Notes under the pieces: generated by a model | Database searches by the model: none | Seen by the model: the letters and a program-made list of their open reading frames with translations, nothing else | Told to the model about the DNA's origin: nothing | Program-made: the position numbers and the translations under genes | Part shown: positions 44,668 to 57,218 of the stretch, piece after piece | Layout of the letters: the number at the start of each line of letters is the position of its first letter | Position numbering within the stretch: position 1 is the first letter of the stretch | DNA from: Lachnospiraceae bacterium MD335 | GTDB lineage: Bacteria; Bacillota; Clostridia; Lachnospirales; Lachnospiraceae | Reading direction: 5' to 3' | NCBI GenBank assembly: GCA_000403335.2 | Contig: KE159629.1 | Coordinates: forward strand, 775,854 to 839,853 | Length of the DNA stretch: 64,000 nucleotides

Positions 44668-47103
44668 ATGAAATTCGGATATTTTGACGACCAAAACAAA
44701 GAATATGTCATAACAACGCCCAAAACACCGCTTCCCTGGATTAATTATCTAGGATGCAATGAATTTTTCAGCCTGATTTCCAACACCTGCGGCGGATACA
44801 GCTTCTATAAAGACGCAAAACTGCTGCGTCTGACAAGATACCGCTACAACGATCTTCCGGCAGATACAAACGGAAAATACTTTTACATAAAAGACGAAAA
44901 CAGCGTGTGGAACCCGGGCTGGCAGCCATCAAAGACGGATTTGGATTCCTATGAATGCCGCCACGGTATTGGCTACAGCCGCTTTACCGCATCAAAAAAC
45001 GACGTGGAAGCCGGTTTACTGACATTCGTACCCATGAATGACCTCTGCGAAATCAGCAGCTTAACGTTGACCAACCGTTCCGCATCAAAAAAAGAACTGA
45101 CACTGTTTTCCTATGTGGAATGGTGTCTTTGGAACGCGGACGACGATATGAAAAACTTTCAGCGCAACTTAAATATCGGCGAGGTGGAAGTCATTGGTTC
45201 CACTATTTATCACAAGACAGAGTACCGCGAGCGCCGCAATCATTATGCCGTATATTCGGTCAATACCAAGACGGACGGATTTGACACAAGCCGCGACGCG
45301 TTTATCGGCGCATACCGCGGCGCAAATCTGCCGCTTGCCGTAGAAAACGGCGCCTGCACAAACTCGATTGCAAGCGGCTGGTCCCCGATTGCCGCCCATC
45401 AGATTAACGTATCGTTAGCGCCCGGCGAAACGAAATCGTTTGTTTTCATTCTCGGCTATGTGGAAAATCAGGAAGACGAAAAGTGGGAATCGGACGGCAT
45501 TATCAACAAAAATCCCGCAAATGCACTGCTTGCAAAATATCAGACGGACGCTGACGTGGAAACGGCTTTCGCAAGCTTAAAGCAGTACTGGGATACGCTG
45601 CTTTCAAAATACAGCGTAAAGTCCGAAAACGATAAAGTGGACCGCATGGTCAACATTTGGAACCAATACCAGTGCATGGTAACCTTTAACATGTCACGTT
45701 CGGCGTCATACTATGAATCAGGAATCGGACGCGGTATGGGATTTCGCGATTCGTGTCAGGATTTGCTCGGGTTTGTGCATTTAATTCCCGACCGCGCAAG
45801 GGAACGTATTATTGACATTGCCTCTACGCAGTTTCAGGACGGCAGCGCATATCATCAGTACCAGCCGCTCACAAAGAAAGGCAACTCCGACATCGGAAGC
45901 GGTTTTAACGACGATCCGCTGTGGCTGATTGCCGGAACGAGCGCTTATGTGCGGGAAACAGGTGATACTTCGATTTTGACGCAGCTTGTCCCTTTTGACA
46001 ACGATATGTCGGCGGCAGCGCCGCTGATGGAGCACTTAAAACGTTCTTTGGACTATATTATTACGCACAAGGGACCGCATAACCTACCGTTAATCGGACG
46101 TGCGGACTGGAACGACTGTCTGAATCTAAACTGTTTTTCCGCACATCCCGGAGAATCGTTCCAAACCTTTGGACCAAGCGAGGGACCGGTTGCGGAGTCG
46201 GTATTTATTGCCGGCATGTTTGTAAAATATGCAGAAGAATATGCACAGCTTGCCGAGCTTATGAATATACCCGAAGAGGCTGCGCGGGCAAGAGCGGAAG
46301 CCGCAGCGATGAACGAGGCAATTTTAAAGGACGGCTGGGACGGCGACTGGTTTATCCGCGCTTATGACGCATACAGCCGCAAAGTCGGCTCCAAAGAGTG
46401 TGAGGAGGGGCAGATTTATATTGAACCGCAGGGCTTTTGTGTGCTTGCAGGCGTCGGTGTTAAGGAAGGGCTTGCCGAAAAGGCGCTCAATTCCGTCAAA
46501 GAAAAACTGGATACGGATTATGGAATTATGCTGCTGCAGCCTGCCTATACCAAGTATCACTTAGAGCTTGGCGAGGTTTCCTCCTACCCGCCCGGATACA
46601 AGGAAAACGCCGGAATTTTCTGTCACAATAATCCGTGGATATCCATTGCGGAAACAGTCATCGGCAGGGGAAGCCGCGCATTTGAAATCTATCGCAAGAC
46701 CTGCCCTGCTTATGTGGAGGAAATCAGCGAAATCCACAGGACGGAACCTTATGTGTATTCGCAGATGATTGCCGGAAGGGATGCAAAATCCCACGGCGAG
46801 GCAAAGAACAGCTGGCTGACCGGTACGGCAGCGTGGACGTTTGTCAATATTTCACAGTATATTTTGGGCGTTTCCCCCACACACGCGGGGCTTTGTGTAA
46901 ATCCCTGCGTTCCGAAAGGATTTGGCGGCTTTACGCTGACCCGGAAATTCCGTGAGGGAACTTATACGATTACCGTAAAAAATCCCGATAACGTGGAAAA
47001 AGGTGTGCGCAGCATGACGGTTGACGGGAAAGCGGTTGACGGATGTATCATTCCGTATGAAAAAGGGAAGACAACTTATCAGGTCGTTGTAACGATGGGA
47101 TAA
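44668..47103 (+). CDS. GH94 cellobiose phosphorylase
   Basis: An 811-residue inverting phosphorylase of family GH94. It splits cellobiose with phosphate into glucose 1-phosphate and glucose in the cytoplasm, saving ATP. The N-terminal beta-sandwich is followed by an (alpha/alpha)6 barrel. Conserved strings are [48 protein letters not shown], and [15 protein letters not shown], where Asp483 in W-N-D is the expected general acid. The length and these motifs fit cellobiose phosphorylase better than chitobiose or laminaribiose enzymes. No signal peptide. CGGAGG lies before the ATG. It is divergent from the LacI-ABC operon and probably shares its regulator. Confidence 0.93.
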   Translation: MKFGYFDDQNKEYVITTPKTPLPWINYLGCNEFFSLISNTCGGYSFYKDAKLLRLTRYRYNDLPADTNGKYFYIKDENSVWNPGWQPSKTDLDSYECRHGIGYSRFTASKNDVEAGLLTFVPMNDLCEISSLTLTNRSASKKELTLFSYVEWCLWNADDDMKNFQRNLNIGEVEVIGSTIYHKTEYRERRNHYAVYSVNTKTDGFDTSRDAFIGAYRGANLPLAVENGACTNSIASGWSPIAAHQINVSLAPGETKSFVFILGYVENQEDEKWESDGIINKNPANALLAKYQTDADVETAFASLKQYWDTLLSKYSVKSENDKVDRMVNIWNQYQCMVTFNMSRSASYYESGIGRGMGFRDSCQDLLGFVHLIPDRARERIIDIASTQFQDGSAYHQYQPLTKKGNSDIGSGFNDDPLWLIAGTSAYVRETGDTSILTQLVPFDNDMSAAAPLMEHLKRSLDYIITHKGPHNLPLIGRADWNDCLNLNCFSAHPGESFQTFGPSEGPVAESVFIAGMFVKYAEEYAQLAELMNIPEEAARARAEAAAMNEAILKDGWDGDWFIRAYDAYSRKVGSKECEEGQIYIEPQGFCVLAGVGVKEGLAEKALNSVKEKLDTDYGIMLLQPAYTKYHLELGEVSSYPPGYKENAGIFCHNNPWISIAETVIGRGSRAFEIYRKTCPAYVEEISEIHRTEPYVYSQMIAGRDAKSHGEAKNSWLTGTAAWTFVNISQYILGVSPTHAGLCVNPCVPKGFGGFTLTRKFREGTYTITVKNPDNVEKGVRSMTVDGKAVDGCIIPYEKGKTTYQVVVTMG

Positions 47104-47107
47104 AAAG

Positions 47108-47145
47108 CAACAGGCAGAGCTCTTGACCGGCTCTGCCTGTTTGCT
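47108..47145. terminator. bidirectional terminator between the GH94 gene and the lipoprotein gene
   Basis: The stem CAGGCAGAGC with GCTCTGCCTG (47111-47120 and 47130-47139) is flanked by A and T on both sides. It lies between convergent genes. Confidence 0.8.
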
Positions 47146-47174
47146 TCTCGCTTCATATTACTGTGCCTTATTAT

Positions 47175-48482
47175 TTATTCCAACGTCTCCTTCTGCAGCC
47201 GGTCAAACTCCGCCATGCACTCGTCTACCGTAGCGCCGTTTAAGAGTTCCCGTACAATGAGGCAGGTATTTCCCCACTGCTCCAATTTCATACCTGCATT
47301 AGCGCCGAGAACATACACATTCTCATTAATGCGGTCATTGAGCGGCTTTAACGCGGGAATACACTCCACTTCCACATTCTTTGAAGGTGAAATCACCTTG
47401 TTGGTCTCCGAATAAACCCGAAGCGCCTCATCGGAAGTCATCACCTCCAAGGCGCGCATTGCATCCTCGGCATGCTCTGCATCTGCACCGACCGCAAATC
47501 CGGTTATCGACATAACCGGCATCTGTCCGCGGCTGCTCGGAAAACCGATAACCAGCATGTTAAAATCCGGCTTCCCATAGGCAGTCTGCGTGTTTGCGGC
47601 GCCCCAGTAAGCCATGACAATCGGTGTTTTCTGTGCCAAAAAGTCCGCTCCCTCCCCGTCGATTGCCTCACTCACATAAGCTTTCTTTGCATCAATATAC
47701 CCGCGGTCAATCAGCTCCTGAAGAAATTCGAAACCGGGACGCATATAATCGCTGTACTTGCGTTCTCCGCTGTTAAGCGCCGCAATTTCGGCTTCCGTAT
47801 TTCCTCCGTTATACAAATCCGCATATGCCTGTGCCAAAACAAACGTTTCCAGCCACCAGCGGTTTGCGCCCACCGGCGTTTCAATCCCGTTTTCCTGAAA
47901 TACCCGGCAGCACTCCAAAAAATCCTCCGGCGTCTCGGGCAGCGCAAGGTTGTATTGGTCAAACATGTCTTTGTTGATAAAAAGCCCGTACGCCACAACC
48001 TCCTGCGGAATTGCCACCAGCTTTCCGTCCACCACATTTGCCGTCTTCACAACATCCCGCAGATTTTTTGCGCTCTCAAGCCCCGATAAATCCATCAGCT
48101 TTCCCTCTTCACCCAAAACCTTAATCACGTCCGGGTTGAGCAGGTACAAATCATCCATATCGTTTCGCGCCCTGTCAAGCGCCACCTCGTCGTATGTTTT
48201 GTCCTGATAATTTTCCGCGGTGTAAGTGATATAGTTCACCGTGATACCAAGCGCCTCCTCCGCCATAACAACCGTTTTGTCCGATGCGCTCCTTGCTACG
48301 TTATCGACATCCGGCTGTGTTTTCTCCATTGGACTATACATCCTGACCATCCTTGTGTTGTCCGCATCATTGGAGATCAAATTGTTTCCAATCTCCGGCT
48401 TTCCGATACAGGCTGTCATAAGAAACATCGTCACTCCCGCAAGACAAACTGCTGCAAATTGTCTGATACTGCTTTTTTTCAT
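47175..48482 (-). CDS. solute-binding lipoprotein linked to the hybrid kinase
   Basis: A 435-residue extracytoplasmic binding protein of the sugar ABC type. The signal peptide ends in LMTAC, so Cys25 is lipidated. The core includes LLNPDVIKVLGEEGKLMDLSG, PVMSITGFAVGADAEHAEDAMRALEVM (cited from its middle) and the C-terminal hinge ELLNGATVDECMAEFDRLQ. It starts 4 bases behind the stop of a hybrid histidine kinase gene and has no permease neighbours. It is therefore probably a periplasmic-side sensor subunit for that kinase rather than a transporter part, as seen for other binding-protein-dependent kinases. The ligand is unknown. Confidence 0.85.
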   Translation of the reverse strand: MKKSSIRQFAAVCLAGVTMFLMTACIGKPEIGNNLISNDADNTRMVRMYSPMEKTQPDVDNVARSASDKTVVMAEEALGITVNYITYTAENYQDKTYDEVALDRARNDMDDLYLLNPDVIKVLGEEGKLMDLSGLESAKNLRDVVKTANVVDGKLVAIPQEVVAYGLFINKDMFDQYNLALPETPEDFLECCRVFQENGIETPVGANRWWLETFVLAQAYADLYNGGNTEAEIAALNSGERKYSDYMRPGFEFLQELIDRGYIDAKKAYVSEAIDGEGADFLAQKTPIVMAYWGAANTQTAYGKPDFNMLVIGFPSSRGQMPVMSITGFAVGADAEHAEDAMRALEVMTSDEALRVYSETNKVISPSKNVEVECIPALKPLNDRINENVYVLGANAGMKLEQWGNTCLIVRELLNGATVDECMAEFDRLQKETLE

Positions 48483-48486
48483 TCTG

Positions 48487-51066
48487 TTATTCCTTTCTTT
48501 GCACGCACTGTTTTATGACCTTCCTTAATAAGGCAATATCTATCGGCTTTGCCAAATGTATGTTCATTCCGGCGGCAAGCGCCTCCTTTTCATCCTCTGC
48601 AAACGCATTTGCCGTCATGGCAATAATCGGTATTTCTTTGGCATCTTCACGTTTTAATGCCCTGATTGCCCTTGTCGCGTCGTAACCGTTCATCACCGGC
48701 ATCTGAACATCCATTAAAATCGCGTCAAACGTCCCCTCCGCGGCAGCCTCAAAGCGCTCCACGGCAAGCTTACCGTTTTCAACAATCTCGCAGTCTGCTC
48801 CTTCTATTGACAAAATTTCCCGCAAAATCTCCGCATTAATCTCATTGTCCTCCGCGGCAAGAAAATGCATTCCCTCAAGATTGTCATGTTCAGCCGGCTC
48901 CTGCAAAACTGCTCCGTCTTTTTCAGCCGCCATTTCCGAAATTTTTTCCTGGAATGCGGAAACAAAAAACGGTTTTGAGAGCACCCCCGTATTTTTCATA
49001 CGAAGTGCGTCTTCCACTCCTTCCGGTCCTTGCGCTGTCAAAAATAAGATCGGCACTGTCTCCGGCAGTATTTTTCTGATTTCTTCCGCTATCCGGACAG
49101 CATTGCGTTCCGGAGTATCCCAGTCCAGCAAAACGGCATCATATCCCTCTTGCCGGCTACTGCAATCCGCGATTAAACACATTGCCTCTTCCCTGTCAAA
49201 TGCCGTATGAACCGTAATGCCCACGTCCTTCATCAGCATCTGAATATTTTTTCCGCCCTCTGCACTGCCGCTTACCGCCATAACCCGCGCAATGCCGCTT
49301 TCCTCCCAAAAACGCTTATATTTTTGTTCCTGCGGAATACTAAGTTCCAAGTCAACCCGGAAAAGACTTCCTTGATTGACCTCGCTGAACACGTCAATTG
49401 TTCCGCCCATAAGCTCCACAATATTTTTGGTAATCGCCATGCCAAGTCCTGTACCCTGAACCTTGTTTGTGGTACTGTTCTCCGCTCTTGTAAACGCGTC
49501 AAAGATGGTCTTTAGATACTCTTTTGTCATACCGTACCCGTCATCCTCAACCTCGATGCGGATATGCTCATACTGACTGGAACGCTGTTTTAATCCGATG
49601 ATACGAAACCAGATATTTCCCCCTTGCGGCGTATATTTTACGGCATTGGAAAGAAGGTTTATCAAAATTTGGTTAATCCTGGTCTCATCGCCTTGAAGAT
49701 ATTCGTGTTCAATGTTTGTCACTTCAATATTGAACGTTTGTTCTTTTGCATTTGCCATCGGACGAATAATGGCATCCACCGAAGACACCAGGTCATTTAA
49801 CGTAAACTCCTCAATCGCGAGTACAACTTTGCCGCTCTCAATCTTTGAAACATCCAAAATATCGTTAATCAGGCTAAGCAGATGCTGACCGGACGCCATA
49901 ATTTTTTTCGTGTATTCCCGCACTTTTTCAGGATTTTCCGCATCCTTGGCAAGCAGCGATGCAAAACCCAAAACCGCATTCATCGGCGTGCGGATGTCAT
50001 GTGACATATTGGACAAAAACATGGTCTTGGAATTGCTTGCAGCCTGCGCCGCCTGCAGTGCCTCCGCCAGCTGCCTGTTATGGACCTCCCGCTCCGCTTC
50101 CCGTTCTTTTCTAAGGTTATTCTGCTGCCTCTGATTAAAATAGAATAAAAGACAGCACAGAAAAAACGCAACAAGCATCACGATAACAACAATGAAAATA
50201 TTTTGGTTGACTGTCCGTCCCTCCTGCTGTATTGCCTCAATCGGCACATAACCAATCAGATAAATCGTGCCGTTATTGACCGACCACATGTAAATCAGAG
50301 AACTTTTTCCCCGAATATCATGATAGAACATCATATTCTCAGCGTTTTTTATACAATCGGAAACTTCCGCCTGCAAATCCGCTTCCAAAATATCGTTTGC
50401 CCTGAAAAAATCTTCCAAATTCAAATGCCCTGCGCTGCGCTCTCCCATCCCTTTTGGTTTGAGCACCATCCGCTGGCTTTGAGCATCCATAATATACAGC
50501 ATTGCTTTCCCATCGTAAAAACCGTTCGGAAGAGATTTGTCAAACGAATCGTATACATACTCGACATAAAGCGCGGCAATCTGCCGACCGTCTTTTTCTA
50601 CCGGACATTTCATGGTATATGCCCATGTTCCCATATAGTTCATATAAGAACGGGAAACCTCCAGTCCTCCAATTGCCCCGCCTGCGGAAAAATCCAGTCC
50701 CTCCTCGGAAAAGGTCTCTCCCGTGTTGGAAATGCCCTGCGTCTCTCCTGCACGAATCAGCGATATTTTTACCATCGTCTGATTTTTACTGTAAGATTCG
50801 ATATATTCTTTCGGATCATCTGCCACTGCAACTTTCTGTGCCATCATTGTCTGAAACTCGGCTTCCTTATTTAGGATTGCCTCTATTGTACACTCGATTA
50901 AATCTAAGCTTTCGCTTAGATTTTGAATTGCCGACGCGGACATCTCCGTTGAAATTTTGCGTGCAACCGAAAAAACGACCGCACCTAAAATACAAAATAC
51001 CAAGATAATGGAAAGAAGCAGGGAAACGCCTTGATCCGCTCCGCTTTTTTTCTGTTTCCTTTTCAT
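48487..51066 (-). CDS. hybrid sensor histidine kinase with two receiver domains
   Basis: An 859-residue membrane kinase. TM1 is near residues 12-35 (SLLLSIILVFCILGAVVFSVA), an extracytoplasmic double-Cache-like region follows to about 285, and TM2 is IFIVVIVMLVAFFLCCLLFY. The HisKA domain has the phospho-acceptor His356 in MSHDIRTPMNAVLG. The HATPase domain has INLLSNAVKYT and GTGLGMAITKNIV. Two receiver domains end the protein: the first has AVLLDWDTPERN, the second AILMDVQMPVMNGYD with its phospho-acceptor aspartate. No DNA-binding output is present. The ATG at 51066 has CGGAG upstream and lies next to the stop of the ECF gene. An operon of ECF S component, kinase and binding lipoprotein is likely. 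Confidence 0.9.
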   Translation of the reverse strand: MKRKQKKSGADQGVSLLLSIILVFCILGAVVFSVARKISTEMSASAIQNLSESLDLIECTIEAILNKEAEFQTMMAQKVAVADDPKEYIESYSKNQTMVKISLIRAGETQGISNTGETFSEEGLDFSAGGAIGGLEVSRSYMNYMGTWAYTMKCPVEKDGRQIAALYVEYVYDSFDKSLPNGFYDGKAMLYIMDAQSQRMVLKPKGMGERSAGHLNLEDFFRANDILEADLQAEVSDCIKNAENMMFYHDIRGKSSLIYMWSVNNGTIYLIGYVPIEAIQQEGRTVNQNIFIVVIVMLVAFFLCCLLFYFNQRQQNNLRKEREAEREVHNRQLAEALQAAQAASNSKTMFLSNMSHDIRTPMNAVLGFASLLAKDAENPEKVREYTKKIMASGQHLLSLINDILDVSKIESGKVVLAIEEFTLNDLVSSVDAIIRPMANAKEQTFNIEVTNIEHEYLQGDETRINQILINLLSNAVKYTPQGGNIWFRIIGLKQRSSQYEHIRIEVEDDGYGMTKEYLKTIFDAFTRAENSTTNKVQGTGLGMAITKNIVELMGGTIDVFSEVNQGSLFRVDLELSIPQEQKYKRFWEESGIARVMAVSGSAEGGKNIQMLMKDVGITVHTAFDREEAMCLIADCSSRQEGYDAVLLDWDTPERNAVRIAEEIRKILPETVPILFLTAQGPEGVEDALRMKNTGVLSKPFFVSAFQEKISEMAAEKDGAVLQEPAEHDNLEGMHFLAAEDNEINAEILREILSIEGADCEIVENGKLAVERFEAAAEGTFDAILMDVQMPVMNGYDATRAIRALKREDAKEIPIIAMTANAFAEDEKEALAAGMNIHLAKPIDIALLRKVIKQCVQRKE

Positions 51067-51067
51067 A

Positions 51068-51652
51068 CTAAATCTCCGTCTGTTCACAACCTGTCATTTT
51101 ATGTCCTTTGCGAAACCGGACAAGTCCTGTCCTGTTTAATGCCACCATAATCGCGGGGATGATTGCAAGCTGAAGAACAATGCCCGGAACGGCATTCAAA
51201 AACGCGCCTGCCATAAACATCTGCCACGAGAACGCATTTCCTATAAGCCCGAGCATCGCCACACGCACAATACCCCAAACCAGCCTGCCGCCTATCATTG
51301 CAATGATCAGGGAACGGTACAGGGATACAATGCACTGCCATTTGGAATGCTGGTATACGAAACCCGCAATTGCCCCATATGCCGCCAGTTCAAAAGCCAT
51401 TGCAATGCCGTTTGGCATCGGCGGCGTCCCAAAAAGCGTATAGCGCAGCAGCGGCAGGATAAAGCCGACAATACCGCCATACTGCCAGCCGCAAATCAGT
51501 CCGCAGACAATCACCGGAATATGCATTGGCAAAAGCATGTTTCCGATCTGCGGAATCTGCCCCGTAAAGAATGGCAGAACAATCCCCACCGCCATAAGCA
51601 TGGCTGCCGTAACCAGATTTTGAATGTGTTTTCGAATGGTTGTCTGTTTCAT
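51068..51652 (-). CDS. ECF transporter S component
   Basis: A 194-residue integral membrane protein with about six hydrophobic segments. It begins with a basic cytoplasmic end (MKQTTIRKHIQNLVTAAML) and the characteristic S-component helix LMAVGIVLPFFTGQIPQIG, then MLLPMHIPVIVCGLICGWQYGG, YTLFGTPPMPNGIAMAFEL and a final MVALNRTG. These strings are typical of ECF S components for vitamins such as thiamine precursors, pantothenate or riboflavin. The EcfA/T module is not in the window and would be shared. It leads the operon with the hybrid kinase. A 9-base inverted repeat lies 35 bases upstream. Confidence 0.88.
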   Translation of the reverse strand: MKQTTIRKHIQNLVTAAMLMAVGIVLPFFTGQIPQIGNMLLPMHIPVIVCGLICGWQYGGIVGFILPLLRYTLFGTPPMPNGIAMAFELAAYGAIAGFVYQHSKWQCIVSLYRSLIIAMIGGRLVWGIVRVAMLGLIGNAFSWQMFMAGAFLNAVPGIVLQLAIIPAIMVALNRTGLVRFRKGHKMTGCEQTEI

Positions 51653-51685
51653 AATTTCCTCTTTTCTGTTTGATTTTTGTGCATT

Positions 51686-51709
51686 ATATCATAAATTTTC
51701 AATTTATGA
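51686..51709. promoter_or_regulatory. operator-like inverted repeat before the ECF S component gene
   Basis: A perfect 9-base inverted repeat, ATCATAAAT-TTTCA-ATTTATGAT, lies 34 to 57 bases before the start codon of the ECF-kinase-lipoprotein unit. It could bind a regulator or form an RNA hairpin. No T run on the gene strand supports termination. Confidence 0.5.
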
Positions 51710-51762
51710 TCAACATTCGCCGTTCGCAAAATGAACAAGTCCACTTTGCTTTCTTGCGCTCA

Positions 51763-52404
51763 TTATATCATATTGTCATCGAAGCTGCCGGTATCCACCG
51801 TGATATTTGCGACGCTTTCGATTACAAAATGCCGAATATAGTGTTCTTCCAGTGGTATCCACCGTTTTTCAAAAACGGAAAAGTTACTGCCCTCCCTCAT
51901 CTGCAGACGCCTTCGCTGCTCCTGTTTTTTACAGGTTAAAAAAATGGTCAGGTCATATTGCGCCGCCAAAAGCGGATGCAGGGAATAACTACCTTCCACT
52001 ACAGTCAGATTGCAGGGTTTTAGCACAACGGCATTTCCCATACAGCCTTTTTTGCAGCAATAAGGGCGGTAATGTACTGCTATGCCTTGTCGGAGCGGAC
52101 AAAGGACCTCATGTAAAAACCGCATCAGATCCATATTTCCGGCGGGAATTTCAGTCCAGTTTTTTTCGCGCTGCTCAATCGGCAGGTAAAAGTCGTCCAT
52201 ATGGAGAATATTGCAAGAAAATATATTGTCAATCAGATTGGCAAGAGATGTCTTTCCGCTGCCGCAGCGCCCGTCAATCGCAATCACTGCGGGATTTCCC
52301 TTTTTTACGAGCCGGTCAACTTGTGTCAGCACGTCAAAATAACGCTCGTCCGAAACCGTATACGAAACATGCTTCTCCAAATGTTGCAAAAAATGATCTT
52401 TCAT
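51763..52404 (-). CDS. uridine kinase-like P-loop protein
   Basis: A 213-residue protein of the uridine kinase/phosphoribulokinase superfamily. The P-loop is AIDGRCGSGKTSLANL, the substrate loop is LHMDDFYLPIEQRE, and the second motif is VVEGSYSLHPLLAAQYDLTIFL. The C-terminal arginine-rich lid (KKQEQRRRLQMREG) is present. It lacks the strict UMP-family core, so the substrate could be uridine, a sugar or a vitamin. It lies 110 bases upstream of the ECF S component gene on the same strand; a link to vitamin or nucleoside salvage is possible. The N-terminal 20 residues are not conserved. Confidence 0.82.
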   Translation of the reverse strand: MKDHFLQHLEKHVSYTVSDERYFDVLTQVDRLVKKGNPAVIAIDGRCGSGKTSLANLIDNIFSCNILHMDDFYLPIEQREKNWTEIPAGNMDLMRFLHEVLCPLRQGIAVHYRPYCCKKGCMGNAVVLKPCNLTVVEGSYSLHPLLAAQYDLTIFLTCKKQEQRRRLQMREGSNFSVFEKRWIPLEEHYIRHFVIESVANITVDTGSFDDNMI

Positions 52405-52535
52405 TCTTATGTTTACCTCTAAATACCTCTTTTCCCAATCCGTTTTCTAACCTTATTATATTTTTTTCTGCGCCCGTATGCAACACTATTTTTTAAGAAT
52501 ACGCTTACAATCCTGTTCTCCTATTTCATTTTATG

Positions 52536-52588
52536 CAAAAAACAGGCAGAATGCTCCCTAAAAATTAAAACATCCTGCCCCAAAAAAT
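52536..52588 (-). terminator. terminator behind the GPH symporter gene
   Basis: On the minus strand GGCAGGATG (52579-52571) pairs with CATTCTGCC (52553-52545), followed by G and six T. It starts a few bases behind the stop codon. Confidence 0.8.
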
Positions 52589-52589
52589 T

Positions 52590-53984
52590 TTATTGTGCTG
52601 CATTTGGCGGCTGCGCCTTCATTTTTTCATTCGTCTCCTCGACATTCATTCGTGAGAGCACAAGCATAATGACCACGTCAATCGCAAACGGAAGCCATAA
52701 GTACATGATGTGCAGCATATTGATGCACGAATCCGGCTGAATTGCCAGCTTTCCGTCAAATCCGCTAAACTCTAAGAGCCAGCCGGCAATCGCCGTACCG
52801 AGACCGCCGCCGAGCTTTACTCCGAGTGACGTACAGGAATACATGGTTCCGTCTACGCGTTTCCCCTTTGTCAAGAACGTATATTCGGAGCAGGACGCGA
52901 TAACTGCGTTCATATCGCCCTGCCATGGTCCCTGACCAAATGCGGCAATTGCCGTAAACGCCAGCATCAGCGGAATGCTTCCCATATAGCCGGCAACAAC
53001 GACAAGCCCTCTGCCAATCACCGCGATAATATAACCCCTGAGGTTGAGTTTGTACATGCCTTTCCACCTCCCGACAAGCGTCGGCGTGAAAATCAATGCG
53101 ATAATCAGCGGAATATTGACTGCCCATGAAAATACACCGTAAAGGTTCTCGTTTTTAAGCACATATGTCATATAATAAATACCGGCATTAATCATTGCTC
53201 CATACAACTGCTGTAAAATATAGACGCCGCAAATCATCAGATAAAACCGGTTTGACGCAAGAAGCCGGAATGCCTCGAAAAGCCCGTACTTTTCTTCCTG
53301 TGTTTTTTGCTCTTCCCCGTTGAGTTCCTCCTCGGAAAGCTCCTTTACGGAGAGCGCCGAAACCGTATTGATTATCAGTCCGATTACCGCGTATACAATC
53401 GCCACGGTTCTCCAAGCCTGTGCTCCTGCGCCGCATTCGGCAACAAATCCGATGGTAACGGACTGGATAAGCAGACTTGTAGAGAATGCAAAGATAAACC
53501 GGTAAGAGCCCATCTGCACACGCTCCTTGCTGTTCTTGGTCACAAGCGACGTCAATGCCGAATACGCAATATTGTTTGCCGTGTAAAATACACCGTTTAA
53601 CAGTGTGTATGCGATGAAAAACCATGCATACTGTGCCGTTTCTCCCCAGTCCGTCGGTATGGCAAAGATTGCCGCCAGCGTCACTGCACAGCCGATGTAT
53701 CCGTACAGCATCCAAGGTCTCGCCTTTCCGAGCCTGCTGTGCGTCTTGTCAATCATTGCGCCGAAGAAAATATCGGTAAAACCGTCAAACAGCTTGGAAA
53801 CCGCAATCAGCGTACCCACAATGCCCGCGGAAAGACCGATTGTGTTGGTCAGATAAATCATGACAAAAGAAGACAAAAACGCATATACGACATTTCCGGC
53901 AATATCTCCGGAACCGTACCCCACTTTATTGTACCATTTCAAATATTTTTTCTCTTCCGTTCTATTTTCTACTCTATTCTCCAT
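52590..53984 (-). CDS. glycoside/cation symporter (GPH family, MFS)
   Basis: A 464-residue transporter with 12 hydrophobic helices, of the GPH family (melibiose or lactose permease MelB/LacS type). Typical motifs are NKVGYGSGDIAGNVVYAFLSSFVMIYL at the start (cited as GYGSGDIAGN), FFGAMIDKTHSRLGKARPWMLYG (cited as DKTHSRLGKARPW), and KTQEEKYGLFEAFRLLASNRFY in the central loop. It imports a glycoside with a proton or sodium. It is 26 bases behind lacZ on the same strand, so the two form an operon for beta-galactoside use. GGAGG lies before the ATG. Confidence 0.93.
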   Translation of the reverse strand: MENRVENRTEEKKYLKWYNKVGYGSGDIAGNVVYAFLSSFVMIYLTNTIGLSAGIVGTLIAVSKLFDGFTDIFFGAMIDKTHSRLGKARPWMLYGYIGCAVTLAAIFAIPTDWGETAQYAWFFIAYTLLNGVFYTANNIAYSALTSLVTKNSKERVQMGSYRFIFAFSTSLLIQSVTIGFVAECGAGAQAWRTVAIVYAVIGLIINTVSALSVKELSEEELNGEEQKTQEEKYGLFEAFRLLASNRFYLMICGVYILQQLYGAMINAGIYYMTYVLKNENLYGVFSWAVNIPLIIALIFTPTLVGRWKGMYKLNLRGYIIAVIGRGLVVVAGYMGSIPLMLAFTAIAAFGQGPWQGDMNAVIASCSEYTFLTKGKRVDGTMYSCTSLGVKLGGGLGTAIAGWLLEFSGFDGKLAIQPDSCINMLHIMYLWLPFAIDVVIMLVLSRMNVEETNEKMKAQPPNAAQ

Positions 53985-54010
53985 AAGAAACCTCCATTCT
54001 TATTTGCTGT

Positions 54011-57082
<3,072 letters not shown>

Positions 57083-57114
57083 TTACATTTGTCGTTCCTC
57101 TCATTTCTTTTGTG

Positions 57115-57143
57115 CTTATATTCTACGATTTTACACAAATCAA
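57115..57143 (-). promoter_or_regulatory. promoter of the lacZ operon
   Basis: On the minus strand TTGATT (57143-57138) and TATAAG (57120-57115) are spaced by 17 bases, about 60 bases before the start codon. Confidence 0.65.
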
Positions 57144-57157
57144 GTCCATAAACAGGA

Positions 57158-57187
57158 TTAGACAAAACATGCACAAAATGATACAAT
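57158..57187 (+). promoter_or_regulatory. promoter of the AraC-type regulator gene
   Basis: TTAGAC (57158-57163) and TACAAT (57182-57187) are spaced by 18 bases, 32 bases before the ATG. It is back to back with the lacZ promoter, so one regulator site between them could serve both. Confidence 0.55.
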
Positions 57188-57218
57188 AAAAAGGCAAATT
57201 ATTTTGAAGGAGGCATTT

